Below, piece by piece: positions 32,264 to 41,670 of a stretch of 64,000 nt of DNA (the stretch's first letter is position 1; every line of letters starts with the position of its first letter). The notes beneath the pieces were generated by a model. It searched no databases. It was not told where the DNA came from and saw only the letters and a list, made by a program, of their open reading frames with translations. Made by a program: the position numbers and the translations under genes. The stretch covers positions 111,057 to 175,056 of the forward strand of contig JAPDRN010000078.1 of NCBI GenBank assembly GCA_030247855.1, read 5' to 3'. This stretch comes from Knufia peltigerae (lineage: Eukaryota > Ascomycota > Eurotiomycetes > Chaetothyriales > Trichomeriaceae).

Positions 32264-34399
32264 TTACATTCGCTGTACGGGGCTCAGGCCGATCAAGGTC
32301 ATGCCATTCCACAAAACCTGCCGGGCAGCCTCGTACAGGGCCAATCGAGCCTTTTGTAGCTCGGGCTCGCTGCCCACAACCTGCAGATGATCATAACTTG
32401 AACTCAGTGCATGGGCCATTTTGAAGAGATAGGTCAGTAGCGTTGCAGGTTCGCGTGTCTTGAGCGTGTTCAGAACTACGTCAGGATACTGTGCCAACGA
32501 CCGGGTAAGATTGATAGCATGGACTTCCTGTAGCAGCGACAAGTCGGCAGAACTCAAGCCACTTATGTCCGCGTTGGCTTTGCGTTCGATTGAGCATAGT
32601 CGCGCGTGCGCGTATTGCAAGTATGGGCCAGTATCTCCTTCGAAGGCAGTCATCTGATTGATATTGAACTCGTACCCATTGCGAACCTTGCCAGTCAAGT
32701 CTTGCACCATGATTGCGGTGATGGCCAAGATATCAGCCACAGCGTCAGGGTCGTCCAATTGCTCATACTTCTTCTCGTTCTTCTGCATCACTTCAAGCAT
32801 GGTCTCTTTGACTGTTTGGATGATGTCGTCTAGGAATTTGACTGTACCTCGTCGAGTGCTCATACCCTTGACCATTCCGAAAGAAATGTGTTCACATTTA
32901 TCGGCGATTTCTTTATGGCCACTGATCTCTGTGGTCTTGAAAAGCTGAGCCACGTGCTCATTTTGTTGGTCAGCTATCACGTATATCATCTTGTCGAAGT
33001 GGTACTTGTCGCTTCTTTCTAGGATAGCAGCCAAATCCCGAGTCAGATACAATGGCGTTCCGTCTCGTCGAACGATAATCGCTTTGTTCAGTTTCTTTGC
33101 TCCGTGTTTGGCAAAATCGATCAAAAGTGCACCGTCAGACTCCTCAGCAATCTTCTTTGCCAGCAGGTTATCAAGAACCTTTTTGATATTTTCGGCCTTT
33201 ACCTGTGATTCACCAGAGTATACGTCAAATTCAATGTTGAGTCGTGCATACGTCCTCTGATATTTCTCAATGCTCATATCGCGGAATTGTTGCCATAATG
33301 CGAGGGCTTCCGGATCTCCATCTTCCATACTTTTGAAGTATTTTCGAGCTTTTTCGTCCTCACTGGCTTCAACCAATGGCGCAAGTTTCTCCTCCAGAGC
33401 CGTTACATCCTCCCCCTTGAGCTTCCTTTCCTTAATCTCCTTCTTGAGAGCATTGATGGGCTCATCTTGCTCGCTCTTGATCTTACTGATCTTGACATAG
33501 ACATGGAAGAGGTGCTGGATTGAATTTTTGTCCAACTCTTCTTGGCTTCCAAATTGCTTGAAACCGTTAGCCAAGAGCCCATACTGCTTTCCCCAATCTC
33601 CAAGATAATTCATCCTGATTACCTCCCAGCCCATAATCTTGTAAAGCTTGGCAAGGAAGCCTCCAATGATCGTACTTCGAAGATGACCTGCATGGAACTC
33701 TTTGGCGATGTTTGGTGAAGAAAATTCGATAACGACTCGCTTTTGCCCTTTTGAGGGATCTGATGGATCTTTCAAACCAGAAGCGGGATTGGTACCGTAC
33801 GCGTTCTTAGTGTGGAGGATTTCGGGGATAACGGTCTTGATCAGGTGCTCGGGCTTGAAGAAGAATTGAACGAAAGGACCAGCCTGGGTCGCCGTGGCAA
33901 GCGTGTCTTCCGACTGGGGGTATGCTTCGGCTATCTCCTTGGCCAGATCCTGGGGTGGTTTGCCTTTGACACGGAGGGCGGCGACCGGCAACATTAAGTC
34001 CCCCTTATCTAGCGTAGCGGTCCATTGCAACAAAGGAACAAGTTCAGTATCTTTGCGATTTACAATCGGAGCTATCCTCTCGGCGATATGCTGTCGGTAG
34101 AAGTCGACGGGATTCTTGGCCTTGGCCATCTCTTCTATAGAGAGTGAAGTTATCTTATCACTTAGTCCTGAAGCCATGGTGGCTCTTGAAACAGCAGATA
34201 GGGAAAATCTTTGTCGATGGTGAGGTCTGAGGTCTGTAACGATATTCCAGGCTGTACTGCGATGTGACCCACAAGAATTGAAAGGGGCTGCTCTATGGTA
34301 GTTTCGGAAGTGAGATCTAGCAGTCGGTTGGAGTGAGAGGAGATAGTCAGAGGTCTTGCGAGAATGGACTGAGCGAAAACGAGACAGACACAAGGGCAT
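32264..34399 (-). CDS. arginyl-tRNA synthetase (probable dual cytosolic and mitochondrial)
   Basis: This class I enzyme charges tRNA-Arg. A single exon encodes 711 aa. The HIGH-type signature is FHAGHLRS within SSPNIAKEFHAGHLRSTIIGG, and the KMSKS-equivalent is GMSTRRGT. The N-terminal additional domain and the C-terminal anticodon-binding domain (DALRM type, ending LWNGMTLIGLSPVQRM) are complete. The C-terminal VQRM is the usual eukaryotic ending. Met1 at 34399 gives a 74-residue leader rich in Arg, Ser and His with almost no acidic residues, a likely mitochondrial presequence. Met75 at 34177 (MASGLSDK) sits where the cytosolic protein would start. One gene may therefore supply both compartments by alternative initiation or transcription start. 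It is head to head with the NFKBIL1-like gene. Confidence 0.96.
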   Translation of the reverse strand: MPLCLSRFRSVHSRKTSDYLLSLQPTARSHFRNYHRAAPFNSCGSHRSTAWNIVTDLRPHHRQRFSLSAVSRATMASGLSDKITSLSIEEMAKAKNPVDFYRQHIAERIAPIVNRKDTELVPLLQWTATLDKGDLMLPVAALRVKGKPPQDLAKEIAEAYPQSEDTLATATQAGPFVQFFFKPEHLIKTVIPEILHTKNAYGTNPASGLKDPSDPSKGQKRVVIEFSSPNIAKEFHAGHLRSTIIGGFLAKLYKIMGWEVIRMNYLGDWGKQYGLLANGFKQFGSQEELDKNSIQHLFHVYVKISKIKSEQDEPINALKKEIKERKLKGEDVTALEEKLAPLVEASEDEKARKYFKSMEDGDPEALALWQQFRDMSIEKYQRTYARLNIEFDVYSGESQVKAENIKKVLDNLLAKKIAEESDGALLIDFAKHGAKKLNKAIIVRRDGTPLYLTRDLAAILERSDKYHFDKMIYVIADQQNEHVAQLFKTTEISGHKEIADKCEHISFGMVKGMSTRRGTVKFLDDIIQTVKETMLEVMQKNEKKYEQLDDPDAVADILAITAIMVQDLTGKVRNGYEFNINQMTAFEGDTGPYLQYAHARLCSIERKANADISGLSSADLSLLQEVHAINLTRSLAQYPDVVLNTLKTREPATLLTYLFKMAHALSSSYDHLQVVGSEPELQKARLALYEAARQVLWNGMTLIGLSPVQRM

Positions 34400-34642
34400 T
34401 CTTTTTGTAGAGTCACATCTTCTTCAAGGCGAAACGCCCTTGAGCCAATTGAAAAGTTGATATCTTGGCATAACGGATACGGAACAACATTTCTCCAGTC
34501 AGCCTTATCCCAAATTGTGTCATTGTTCGACACTATTCGTAGATTAGTGCGCTCGAAGCGTTTCCCTCCCCCAAAGACATCAATGCAGCATTCTCCGGGG
34601 TCATCACTGTTCAGGTGATATACCTGGCGGCTTGGTCGCACC
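34400..34642. promoter_or_regulatory. divergent promoter, arginyl-tRNA synthetase/NFKBIL1-like
   Basis: This is a 243-bp head-to-head region. Leaky or alternative start selection of the synthetase would have to be set within it, or in the first 220 bp of the synthetase reading frame. Confidence 0.5.
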
Positions 34643-35659
34643 ATGTCTGAAGAGTCTAAGGCATCGGTAGAGCCTGAGACGATGCACAATGACAACGCAC
34701 ACCACGAGCACCGGTCGAAGCGATTTCGATTCAAGTCGGCCAGGGACGATGAATCTGGTGACGATGGTGATCTGAGAAGACACAAGCGTAGGAGCCCGCA
34801 CGATTCATCACACAGAAGCCGAAAGCGCCATCGGTCTTCCAGGCACAGACCTGATTCACCACCTTCCCACCATCAGTCGTCGTCCAACTTGCCTTCCGAT
34901 CAAGCATTTCGCGAGTCACTTTTTGATGCTCTTGGAGACGATGAGGGTGCGGCCTTTTGGGAAGGAGTCTATGGACAGCCTATCCACAATTACCGTAATA
35001 CCTACGAAGACGAAGAAACAGGCGAGCTGGAGCGCATGACTGATGAAGAATATGCGCAGTTTGTTCGGAGAAAGATGTGGGAGAAGAGCTGGGAAGGCAT
35101 AGAAGCGGCCAAGCAAGAGAACAGACGACAACGAGAACAAGAAAAGCAAAAGATACGTGAAGAAGAGGCTAGGCAGCGGACACATCAACAATCGCCCCAT
35201 CATGATTTTGCTTTCGACTCCCAAATCGAAGCAAGCCTCCGGCGCGGCCAGAAACGGAAAGATCAAAAGCGATGGCAAGCTTTGTGGCAGGACTATTTAA
35301 AAAGATGGGATGAGATGCACTCATTAGCACAGAATCGCCCAACATCAGAGGATGATGCTGAGCAAATGTTTCTTCGCAATAAAATTGCATGGCCCGTGGA
35401 GTCTGGCAAACGCAAAGATGTAAATGGAGATGAAGTGGAGCGGTTCATCAAGAAAGGGACAGCAAACCTTGATCCAGACGAAGTGACAGAAGACCTCTTC
35501 ACCAATGCTATCAAGGTCGAACGAGTACGATGGCATCCTGATAAAATCCAGCAGCGCTACGGATTTATGTCAATTGACGAGAGCACGCTGAAAGCCGTCA
35601 CCGCCGTTTTTCAAATCATCGACACTATCTGGAACAGGATCCGAAATAAGGCACCATGA
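34643..35659 (+). CDS. NFKBIL1-like protein with J-like C-terminus
   Basis: A single exon encodes 338 aa. Residues 1 to about 85 are a basic RS/RH-rich disordered segment (SKRFRFKSARDDE, HKRRSPHDSSHRSRKRHRSSRH), likely nuclear. A middle segment has FWEGVYGQPIHNYRNTYEDEETGELERMTDEEYAQFVRRKMWEKSW. A long charged coiled coil with QRKRQK-like stretches follows. The C-terminus VERVRWHPDKIQQRYG resembles the shortened J-like region at the end of animal NF-kappa-B inhibitor-like 1, which has been linked to mRNA processing. An HPD triplet (WHPDK) is present, so it could contact Hsp70. Animal members have ankyrin repeats that are not visible here. Function in fungi is not known to me. Confidence 0.72.
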   Translation: MSEESKASVEPETMHNDNAHHEHRSKRFRFKSARDDESGDDGDLRRHKRRSPHDSSHRSRKRHRSSRHRPDSPPSHHQSSSNLPSDQAFRESLFDALGDDEGAAFWEGVYGQPIHNYRNTYEDEETGELERMTDEEYAQFVRRKMWEKSWEGIEAAKQENRRQREQEKQKIREEEARQRTHQQSPHHDFAFDSQIEASLRRGQKRKDQKRWQALWQDYLKRWDEMHSLAQNRPTSEDDAEQMFLRNKIAWPVESGKRKDVNGDEVERFIKKGTANLDPDEVTEDLFTNAIKVERVRWHPDKIQQRYGFMSIDESTLKAVTAVFQIIDTIWNRIRNKAP

Positions 35660-35769
35660 TATGCAAAGGGTGGCCTCCTAGCATAGGCGTGCCCACCAAA
35701 GGCAACCTATCCGGAGGGCGTCAGATTCTCTATTCTACTTGCAGAATCCTTTGCTGAAAGTCACTAGGT

Positions 35770-36493
35770 CTATACATTTAGTGGTTCCACGCCACCGGTC
35801 CATTCTTCAATGATGTCGTCTGGAATATCTCTCACAAGCACATGCACATGCTCCATGCCCGGGACAGATTGCAAGGCTGTCCAGTTCTTGAACCAGACGA
35901 CTTTCTCGGCTGGACCTGGTAGATCATTCACTCGATCAACAAACCTGGTTTGTATGAAGTCCTCCACCTGCTGTCTAGATCTTGGCGTCATGTCACCACG
36001 GGTGGGTTCAGACTCTAGCCTGACCTTCAGCCAGACGATAATGTGTCGAATGCCCTTAGCTAGACCATATGGCCAGTCGTTGACCAGGATCTTGTAATCT
36101 GCTTCATGAGCAAATGGAATGGGACTCTCGATGGCAAATAATGGGCCAGTCTGAGCAGTCGACGAAGGTAACGGCGCCCATTTGAGCCTCTCCCTCATTA
36201 TGAAGTTTGGGATTGTGCCATAAGCTGCCTTGGTCTCAGCAGACCACTTGATGTACCGTCTCAGATCTGAAGGCCATCTTTTGAAGAGGCTTAGATTATT
36301 TTCAGCTAAGTTCAGTTAGACGTGATGGCGTCCTCGTAGAGTATGAAAAAGATACTATGCCAATCATACCAATGATCTGTTTCAGTTCTTCCCAGGTGTG
36401 TGGGTGAAAGTCGTCATCGCTCATAGACAATATCTCCCGGTCAAGCGCTGTCAGGGGGAATGGGGTTGAGGCCAGAGCTTCATCTGGAGCCAT
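35770..36493 (-). CDS. DUF3605 / N-acetylglucosamine-induced protein 1-like
   Basis: Two exons (36493-36370 and 36305-35770) sum to 660 nt, or 219 aa. The sequence follows the fungal DUF3605 family closely: PFPLTALDREILSMSDDDFHPHTWEELKQII, then LFKRWPSDLRRYIKW, ADYKILVNDWPYGLAKGIRHIIVWLK, RSRQQVEDFIQTRFVDRV, and VVWFKNWTALQSVPGMEHVHVLVRDIPDDIIEEWTG. Family members are called N-acetylglucosamine-induced protein 1 after transcript behaviour; the biochemical function is unknown. The 64-nt intron lies in the QIIAENNL segment. There is no signal peptide or membrane helix. It is convergent with the NFKBIL1-like gene, with stops about 110 bp apart. Confidence 0.88.
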
Positions 36494-37169
36494 GATTCGC
36501 ACCCTGGAGGCCGATGCTTATCAGGAACAGGTAATGCTCGCCGGATTGATTGACCAAAGCTGGGGAAAATACCACACACAATTGGCTCATGACCCAGGAG
36601 TTGTCCGTGACTTTTTCGTGTATTCACTTTCCGAACGACGGAATGGCCCCGCACCCATTGACCAGAAGTGAACACGAGATCCCGGGGAGTTTGTATTGGG
36701 AAAAGAGAGAATGAACCTGGCCGAAGTGTTGTTCTGATCCCGGCGCCGGTACGGGGGCGAGAGAAGGGCGTGGAGGGGTTGGACAAAGCAACGCAGTACA
36801 ATGCCCCCCCGGTTGGCCCCACGTTAGTAGTTTCTTCGGGCAAAAATATTTACCAGACTTTGTGAGTGTTGAGGTCTCCGTTCTTCGCCGTGATCCCCAA
36901 ATTCCGATACTCGCATCGTTAATTTTTTGTTTCTCTAACATCTACATCTTGACCTCCCAGAGTTGGTGGTGTTGGCTGAGGCGCGCTTTGTAGAGTGAAT
37001 CCCAGGTCGATCAAGTAGAAACTCGGGGTTAAACACCACCCCCGATTTCTCAACCGGAAGACTTCAACCTCACCGCCGCCGTTGTCCTTCCTTCTCACTG
37101 CTTCCACGGTACCCTAAGCAGCCATCGACGTTTCTGCTCTACGTACGGTTAGCCAGATAACATCCCGGT
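36494..37169. other. intergenic, divergent promoter DUF3605/cytochrome b5 reductase
   Basis: This is a 676-bp head-to-head gap. A C/T-rich stretch lies shortly upstream of the reductase start (37060-37110). No supported gene is seen. Confidence 0.4.
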
Positions 37170-38089
37170 ATGTCTTGGGTTCCGGTCGCAGCAGCAATTG
37201 CTGCTGCACTCGCTGCAGTATTCGTGGGCTACAAATTCCTTGCAGGTGGAGGTAAGTAGCTGTGAAGGTCAAGTGGCCTGACACTTCTCCGCTCACATCG
37301 TCAACAGCATCCTCATCGCGAAAGATCCTCAAGCCAGACGCCTTCCAGGAGTTCCCTCTTGTCGACATCAAGAAGACATCTCACAATGTCGCAATCTACC
37401 GCTTCGCTCTTCCCAAGCCTACCGACATTCTCGGCTTGCCCATCGGACAGCACATGTCTCTTGCGGCCACGCCCAAAGGTGCAGAGAAAGAGGTGGTCCG
37501 TTCGTACACTCCCATCTCTTCAGATGAGGACAAGGGTTGGTTCGAATTATTGATCAAGGCATACCCTCAAGGCAATATCAGTGCGCATATGACCACACTC
37601 AAGGTTGGAGACACCATGAAGGTTCGTGGACCCAAGGGAGCCATGGTTTATCAGCCGAATCTCTGCAGACACATTGGCATGATTGCTGGAGGTACGGGCA
37701 TCACTCCCATGCTGCAGATCATCCGAGCCATCAACCGTGGACGACCCAGGAACGGAGGCAACGACCGCACCAAAGTTGACTTGATCTTCGCCAACGTCAA
37801 CCCTGATGACATCCTTCTGAAAGAGCAACTGGATGCGCTCCACAAGGAAGACCCAGATTTCAGCGTCCACTATGTCTTGAACAACCCACCTGCAGGTTGG
37901 ACCGGCGGTGTTGGCTTTGTGACTGCAGATATGATCAAGGAGAAACTACCTGCCCCGGCGTCAGACATCAAGATCTTGATCTGTGGTCCACCGCCTATGG
38001 TCAGTGCATTGAAGAAGGCAACAGAGAGTCTCGGATACCAAAAGGCTCGGCCTGTTAGCAAGCTTGAGGATCAAGTTTTCTGCTTCTAA
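37170..38089 (+). CDS. cbr1: NADH-cytochrome b5 reductase
   Basis: This is a membrane-anchored FAD enzyme that passes electrons from NADH to cytochrome b5 for desaturation, sterol synthesis and related reactions. Exons 37170-37251 and 37308-38089 sum to 864 nt, or 287 aa, the normal length. The N-terminal helix SWVPVAAAIAAALAAVFVGYKF (residues 2-23) is the membrane anchor, to mitochondrial outer membrane or ER. The FAD motif is RSYTPIS, followed by the KVRGPKGAMVY segment. The NADH-binding motifs are GGTGITPMLQII and CGPPPMVSALKK, and the protein ends in FCF. The first intron splits the anchor from the catalytic part, a common arrangement in this gene. The identification is firm. Confidence 0.95.
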
Positions 38090-39955
38090 ATGGGTGGTTC
38101 AAAGAGATTTCTGTGTCGGCAGGAGAAGAGATTTGACACATCATACCATGTGGGGGACATTTTGATGGTACGCTGAGCATTACTGAGCATTAAAGACACT
38201 GCATTGCAACTATCAATACTCTACACCTTAGACAATGTGCGCGGTGGCAATTCCGGGTTGGTGATGATTGCTCCTCTGCAATTCCAACTGAATAGATAAA
38301 CCTCGAGACCAAAAAAATGAAAGTGAGAAGAGTTGTACTCATAGTGCACAATCAGATCGATGTCAGAAGTGATATTTTCCAAGGCATAATCTTTCATTTC
38401 CCTGGTTGCTTGGAGCATGGTATTTTTCCTGACTAATCGTCCGACGAGGCTGCCAAACCCCTGGACAACTCTGGCCGAGCGTTTAGAGGCCGTACCTTTT
38501 TTTCTTGTTACCGAAAACGGTCCTACACATTTTTCAATCAGTCACCTACCTAGGGACCTTCGGGTGGTATCCCACTTGGTGATCGAGTGGAGACCTGCTC
38601 TGCAAGGTAGTGAAGGACCCTCGTATTGTAGGGGTATATATGGTTATTCCACTGAAATTTTACTTCAACAAAGGGACCGCCTTGATGGCCACTAAGACAG
38701 ACTCACCGCGTCGAAAAGCGCGACTTTGTCCTAATTGGTTTGGAGGTTGGGCTTATCCTTGGAAACCCTGCTTTAGTGGATTAAACTTGGGAGTCGGCAG
38801 GGTTTCCATGACCACTGTAGCAAATCTCTACTATACAAAAAGAGGTTGTGAAGGGGGTTCATAGTCGGGATAAGTATTAGAAAGAGCCTGGGTTCGAACC
38901 TCCAAACTTTTTGTTTCTCGAGATATATTTTTCCTAATTTTGTCCCCTTTTCTGGCGGTAGTGAAGGTGGTGAATGTGACGATGTTCCCGGGTTGAGTAC
39001 AGATGGCTGATGCCCTTCACATTCGCCTTCACTCATCAATGTCCTTGAATTTGGAGCTGTGTTGGACTTCCCAAGCAAATACGGAAACCACTGAAGCTCG
39101 TTCTCTCTCTTGGAGACATATGAACATGATTCTTGTGTTAAAAAAAAGAAGTTCCCCGGACCCCAGGGGCATATATTTGTATACTCCATACTCTTGTAAA
39201 TGTCAACCCCACAACTACAAACCTACTATATGGCACGATGACTCCGACTTTCCCAGCTTTGGCATTTCTGGACATGTTGTGAGAATATCACAGAGACCAG
39301 TGTTCAAGTCTCATTCAACATACCACACACAGTTCCTGATGCTTGTCGGTGGCTGTGGTGATGATCGTTAACCGGAGGATTGATCTTCCTCTTCCGAAAA
39401 TCCTTGACCCCTGAGGCTCAATTTCGTGGAGAATGACCTCATACCAAGATCCAGACTGGCTGATCGTTATCGTGGCTTACAACAATCCTTGATCTTGCAA
39501 TCAAAAACAACCTGACATGAGACGACAACCGGCAGTCCATTTTGCTACAAGGGACACGTCCATCCTATGGCCGACCCAGAAAAGGCTATCCTTACAAAAA
39601 TGTCAAGATTGACCTCTTGAAAGGATTCTTTTGAACATAAAAATATCTATGCCCTGTCACGACTTTGCACGAATTTACACGACTTGTTGATCTACATATT
39701 TGAATATTTTAATATTTTTGGGGGGAGATACCTTGAGATTTATGAGCAAAACACCCACACTGACAGAGTACCGAAGTACCGACTTACCTATACCTATACG
39801 GCAACATCCAAGTATATATTCAGTTATATATGGTACACTCCTCTCTACTACGGAGGCACGATATACCTCGGACACGAAAACGAGAACACGGTCTAAATCA
39901 CCAAACATTCAGCACTCGACATCAAGAATCCCGACACAATACAACTCAATAAGCA
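38090..39955. other. intergenic 1.9 kb
   Basis: This is a long gap without a supported gene. It is AT-rich near 39600-39860, with TATATA-like stretches that may belong to the promoter of the downstream glycosidase. A GGTTCGAACCT string at about 38890 looked like a tRNA B-box but cannot fold into a tRNA (see rejected items). Confidence 0.4.
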
Positions 39956-41072
39956 ATGTTATCACCCACAACACTACCACTCCGGCCCCTCCTCCTCCTC
40001 CTCCTCCTTCTCCTCCTGTGTCTCTGGCCACAACTCACAACCACCGCCTCCACAAACTCCACATCCAAAAGAGGTTTGATCTACATCTACACCTCTCACT
40101 CATCCAAAGACGATTCAATCTTCACCCGATCCGGTTCCCCATTGACTTGGTACTACAACTACTCACCCTGGCCCACCGACAGTCTTTCCGATGACGTCGT
40201 CGAATTCGTGCCCATGGTCCACGGGGCCACCAACGCCCACGAAGACGTGGCGACCATCAAGACTCTTTCGAACGCGACTCACGTCCTGTCGTTCAACGAG
40301 CCTGACATTTCATCCTCTGACGGCGGGTCAAACACTTCCCCCAGTGACGCGGCTAAAGCTTACCTAGACTTTGTCGCACCACTGAGGGAGGAACCATATA
40401 ATTTGAAAATCAGTTGGTACGTCATCTTACTCTCTCTCTCTCTCTTTTGAATCTATATATCTTCTACGACCAATGGGGGGTTTCATCTTTGACGGTTTGT
40501 GACGCGATATCTGACAAGGTACATACAGGCCATCGACATCAGGGTCCGCGTCTGGACTAACGTGGCTCTCCAACTTCAACAAGACATGTCACGGTCTGAA
40601 CAGCACCCACGGGTGTCCGTACGACTTCCTAGCCACACATTTTTACGGACCCTTTTCAGGTCTGGCTTCGTGGTTGGGCAACCTCCACAGTTTGTACCCC
40701 GACGCCAAAGTATGGCTCACCGAATTCGCCGTCCCGGACACCTCGGCCACGGTCGCGTTAGCCATGATGGACCAATCACTACGGTACCTCGACGGGTTGG
40801 ACTACCTGGAGAGGTACTCTTGGTTCGGGTCTTTCCGGTCGTCCGACGCCAACGAATGGACCGGTGACGGGGTGAGCATGCTGGACGGCCACGGGAAACT
40901 CACGGGCCTGGGAGCTCAGTATCTGGGTGGGGAGGAGAACGGATTCGAAAAGGGACAAACAGGCCAAGGTAGTAAGAATGGAGGGGTGGCGATGAGGGAC
41001 AGACGCAGTTTCTCAATGACGATGCTTGCGGTCGTGACGAACGTCGTTTTGGGTGGTCGGGCTTTTTTTTAG
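39956..41072 (+). CDS. secreted GH128-like glycoside hydrolase (Asl1-like), possible GPI anchor
   Basis: Two exons (39956-40416 and 40529-41072) sum to 1005 nt, or 334 aa. The signal peptide is extreme, with an uninterrupted run of ten leucines encoded by a CTC/CCT-type microsatellite. The catalytic core is the TIM barrel seen in GH128 endo-beta-1,3-glucanases: GLIYIYT at the start, VLSFNEPD with the likely acid/base Glu, WPSTSGSASGLTWLSNF, PYDFLATHFYG, VWLTEFAVP with the likely nucleophile Glu, and YSWFGSF. A Gly/Ser-rich tail ends in a hydrophobic segment (MTMLAVVTNVVLGGRAFF), which fits a GPI-attachment signal. It probably acts on beta-glucan in the cell wall. Family placement rests on motif memory, with no search done. 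Confidence 0.82.
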
Positions 41073-41670
41073 AATGTTTCGGGAGATGGAAAAATACAGA
41101 GTTTGAATACTTGGGATACTTGAAATATATATCCGGACTTTTTGTGTGCCATGATGCATCCGTATGGGCGATGAAAGAGATGGCTGCAAGGATACGGGTA
41201 ACCCTAGCCTGATCATGCAATAACATGAGAGGAAGCCAAAATTTGCCCCTGTACTCCATACGAAACGACCCCCTTTGATTACAATGCCGAGTCAAGGTCA
41301 TGAATCTGACTTGATACCAAAGGTAAGTAACAATGAACCAAAAAAAACACTTGTCCGTGTGGTATGTGCAAGGATAATATTAAGCTATAAATCTACCAGT
41401 TTCTCCCCCATATCGTGACGAGTATATCCGTCCCTCTCGTGTTATCAGGTCACCAATCCAACCCCCAGGCTTTAGGAAAAAGCCCCACGCTATGCTTGTT
41501 TCAAGGAGAGTGAGCCCCTTCCCAATCAAAAGTCATAATCTTCGGCGTATCAAGAGAGATGCCCGATGATATATACATATATATATCAAAAACATCCGAA
41601 CCAATTTTCGCATGAGCCGCAACAACGCTTGCTGGATAACAAAAATCACAAAAGAAACCTCGCCCAACCT
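41073..41670. other. intergenic, convergent 3' ends
   Basis: This 598-bp gap lies between the convergent glycosidase and FLC-like genes. It has a TATATA run at 41569-41586 and no gene. Confidence 0.4.

Noticed and set aside
26920..37180. AGCCAGATAAC shared between about 26929 and 37150, giving similar REVIWLT and RDVIWLT peptides on the minus strand
   Set aside because: An 11-base match between two sites is expected about a thousand times by chance in 64 kb, and one copy lies in the 5' UTR of the reductase gene.
38885..38905. GGTTCGAACCT resembling a tRNA T-loop/B-box
   Set aside because: Flanks do not form a 5-bp T stem (G-T and T-C mismatches), no acceptor stem pairs, and no A-box lies at the right distance.
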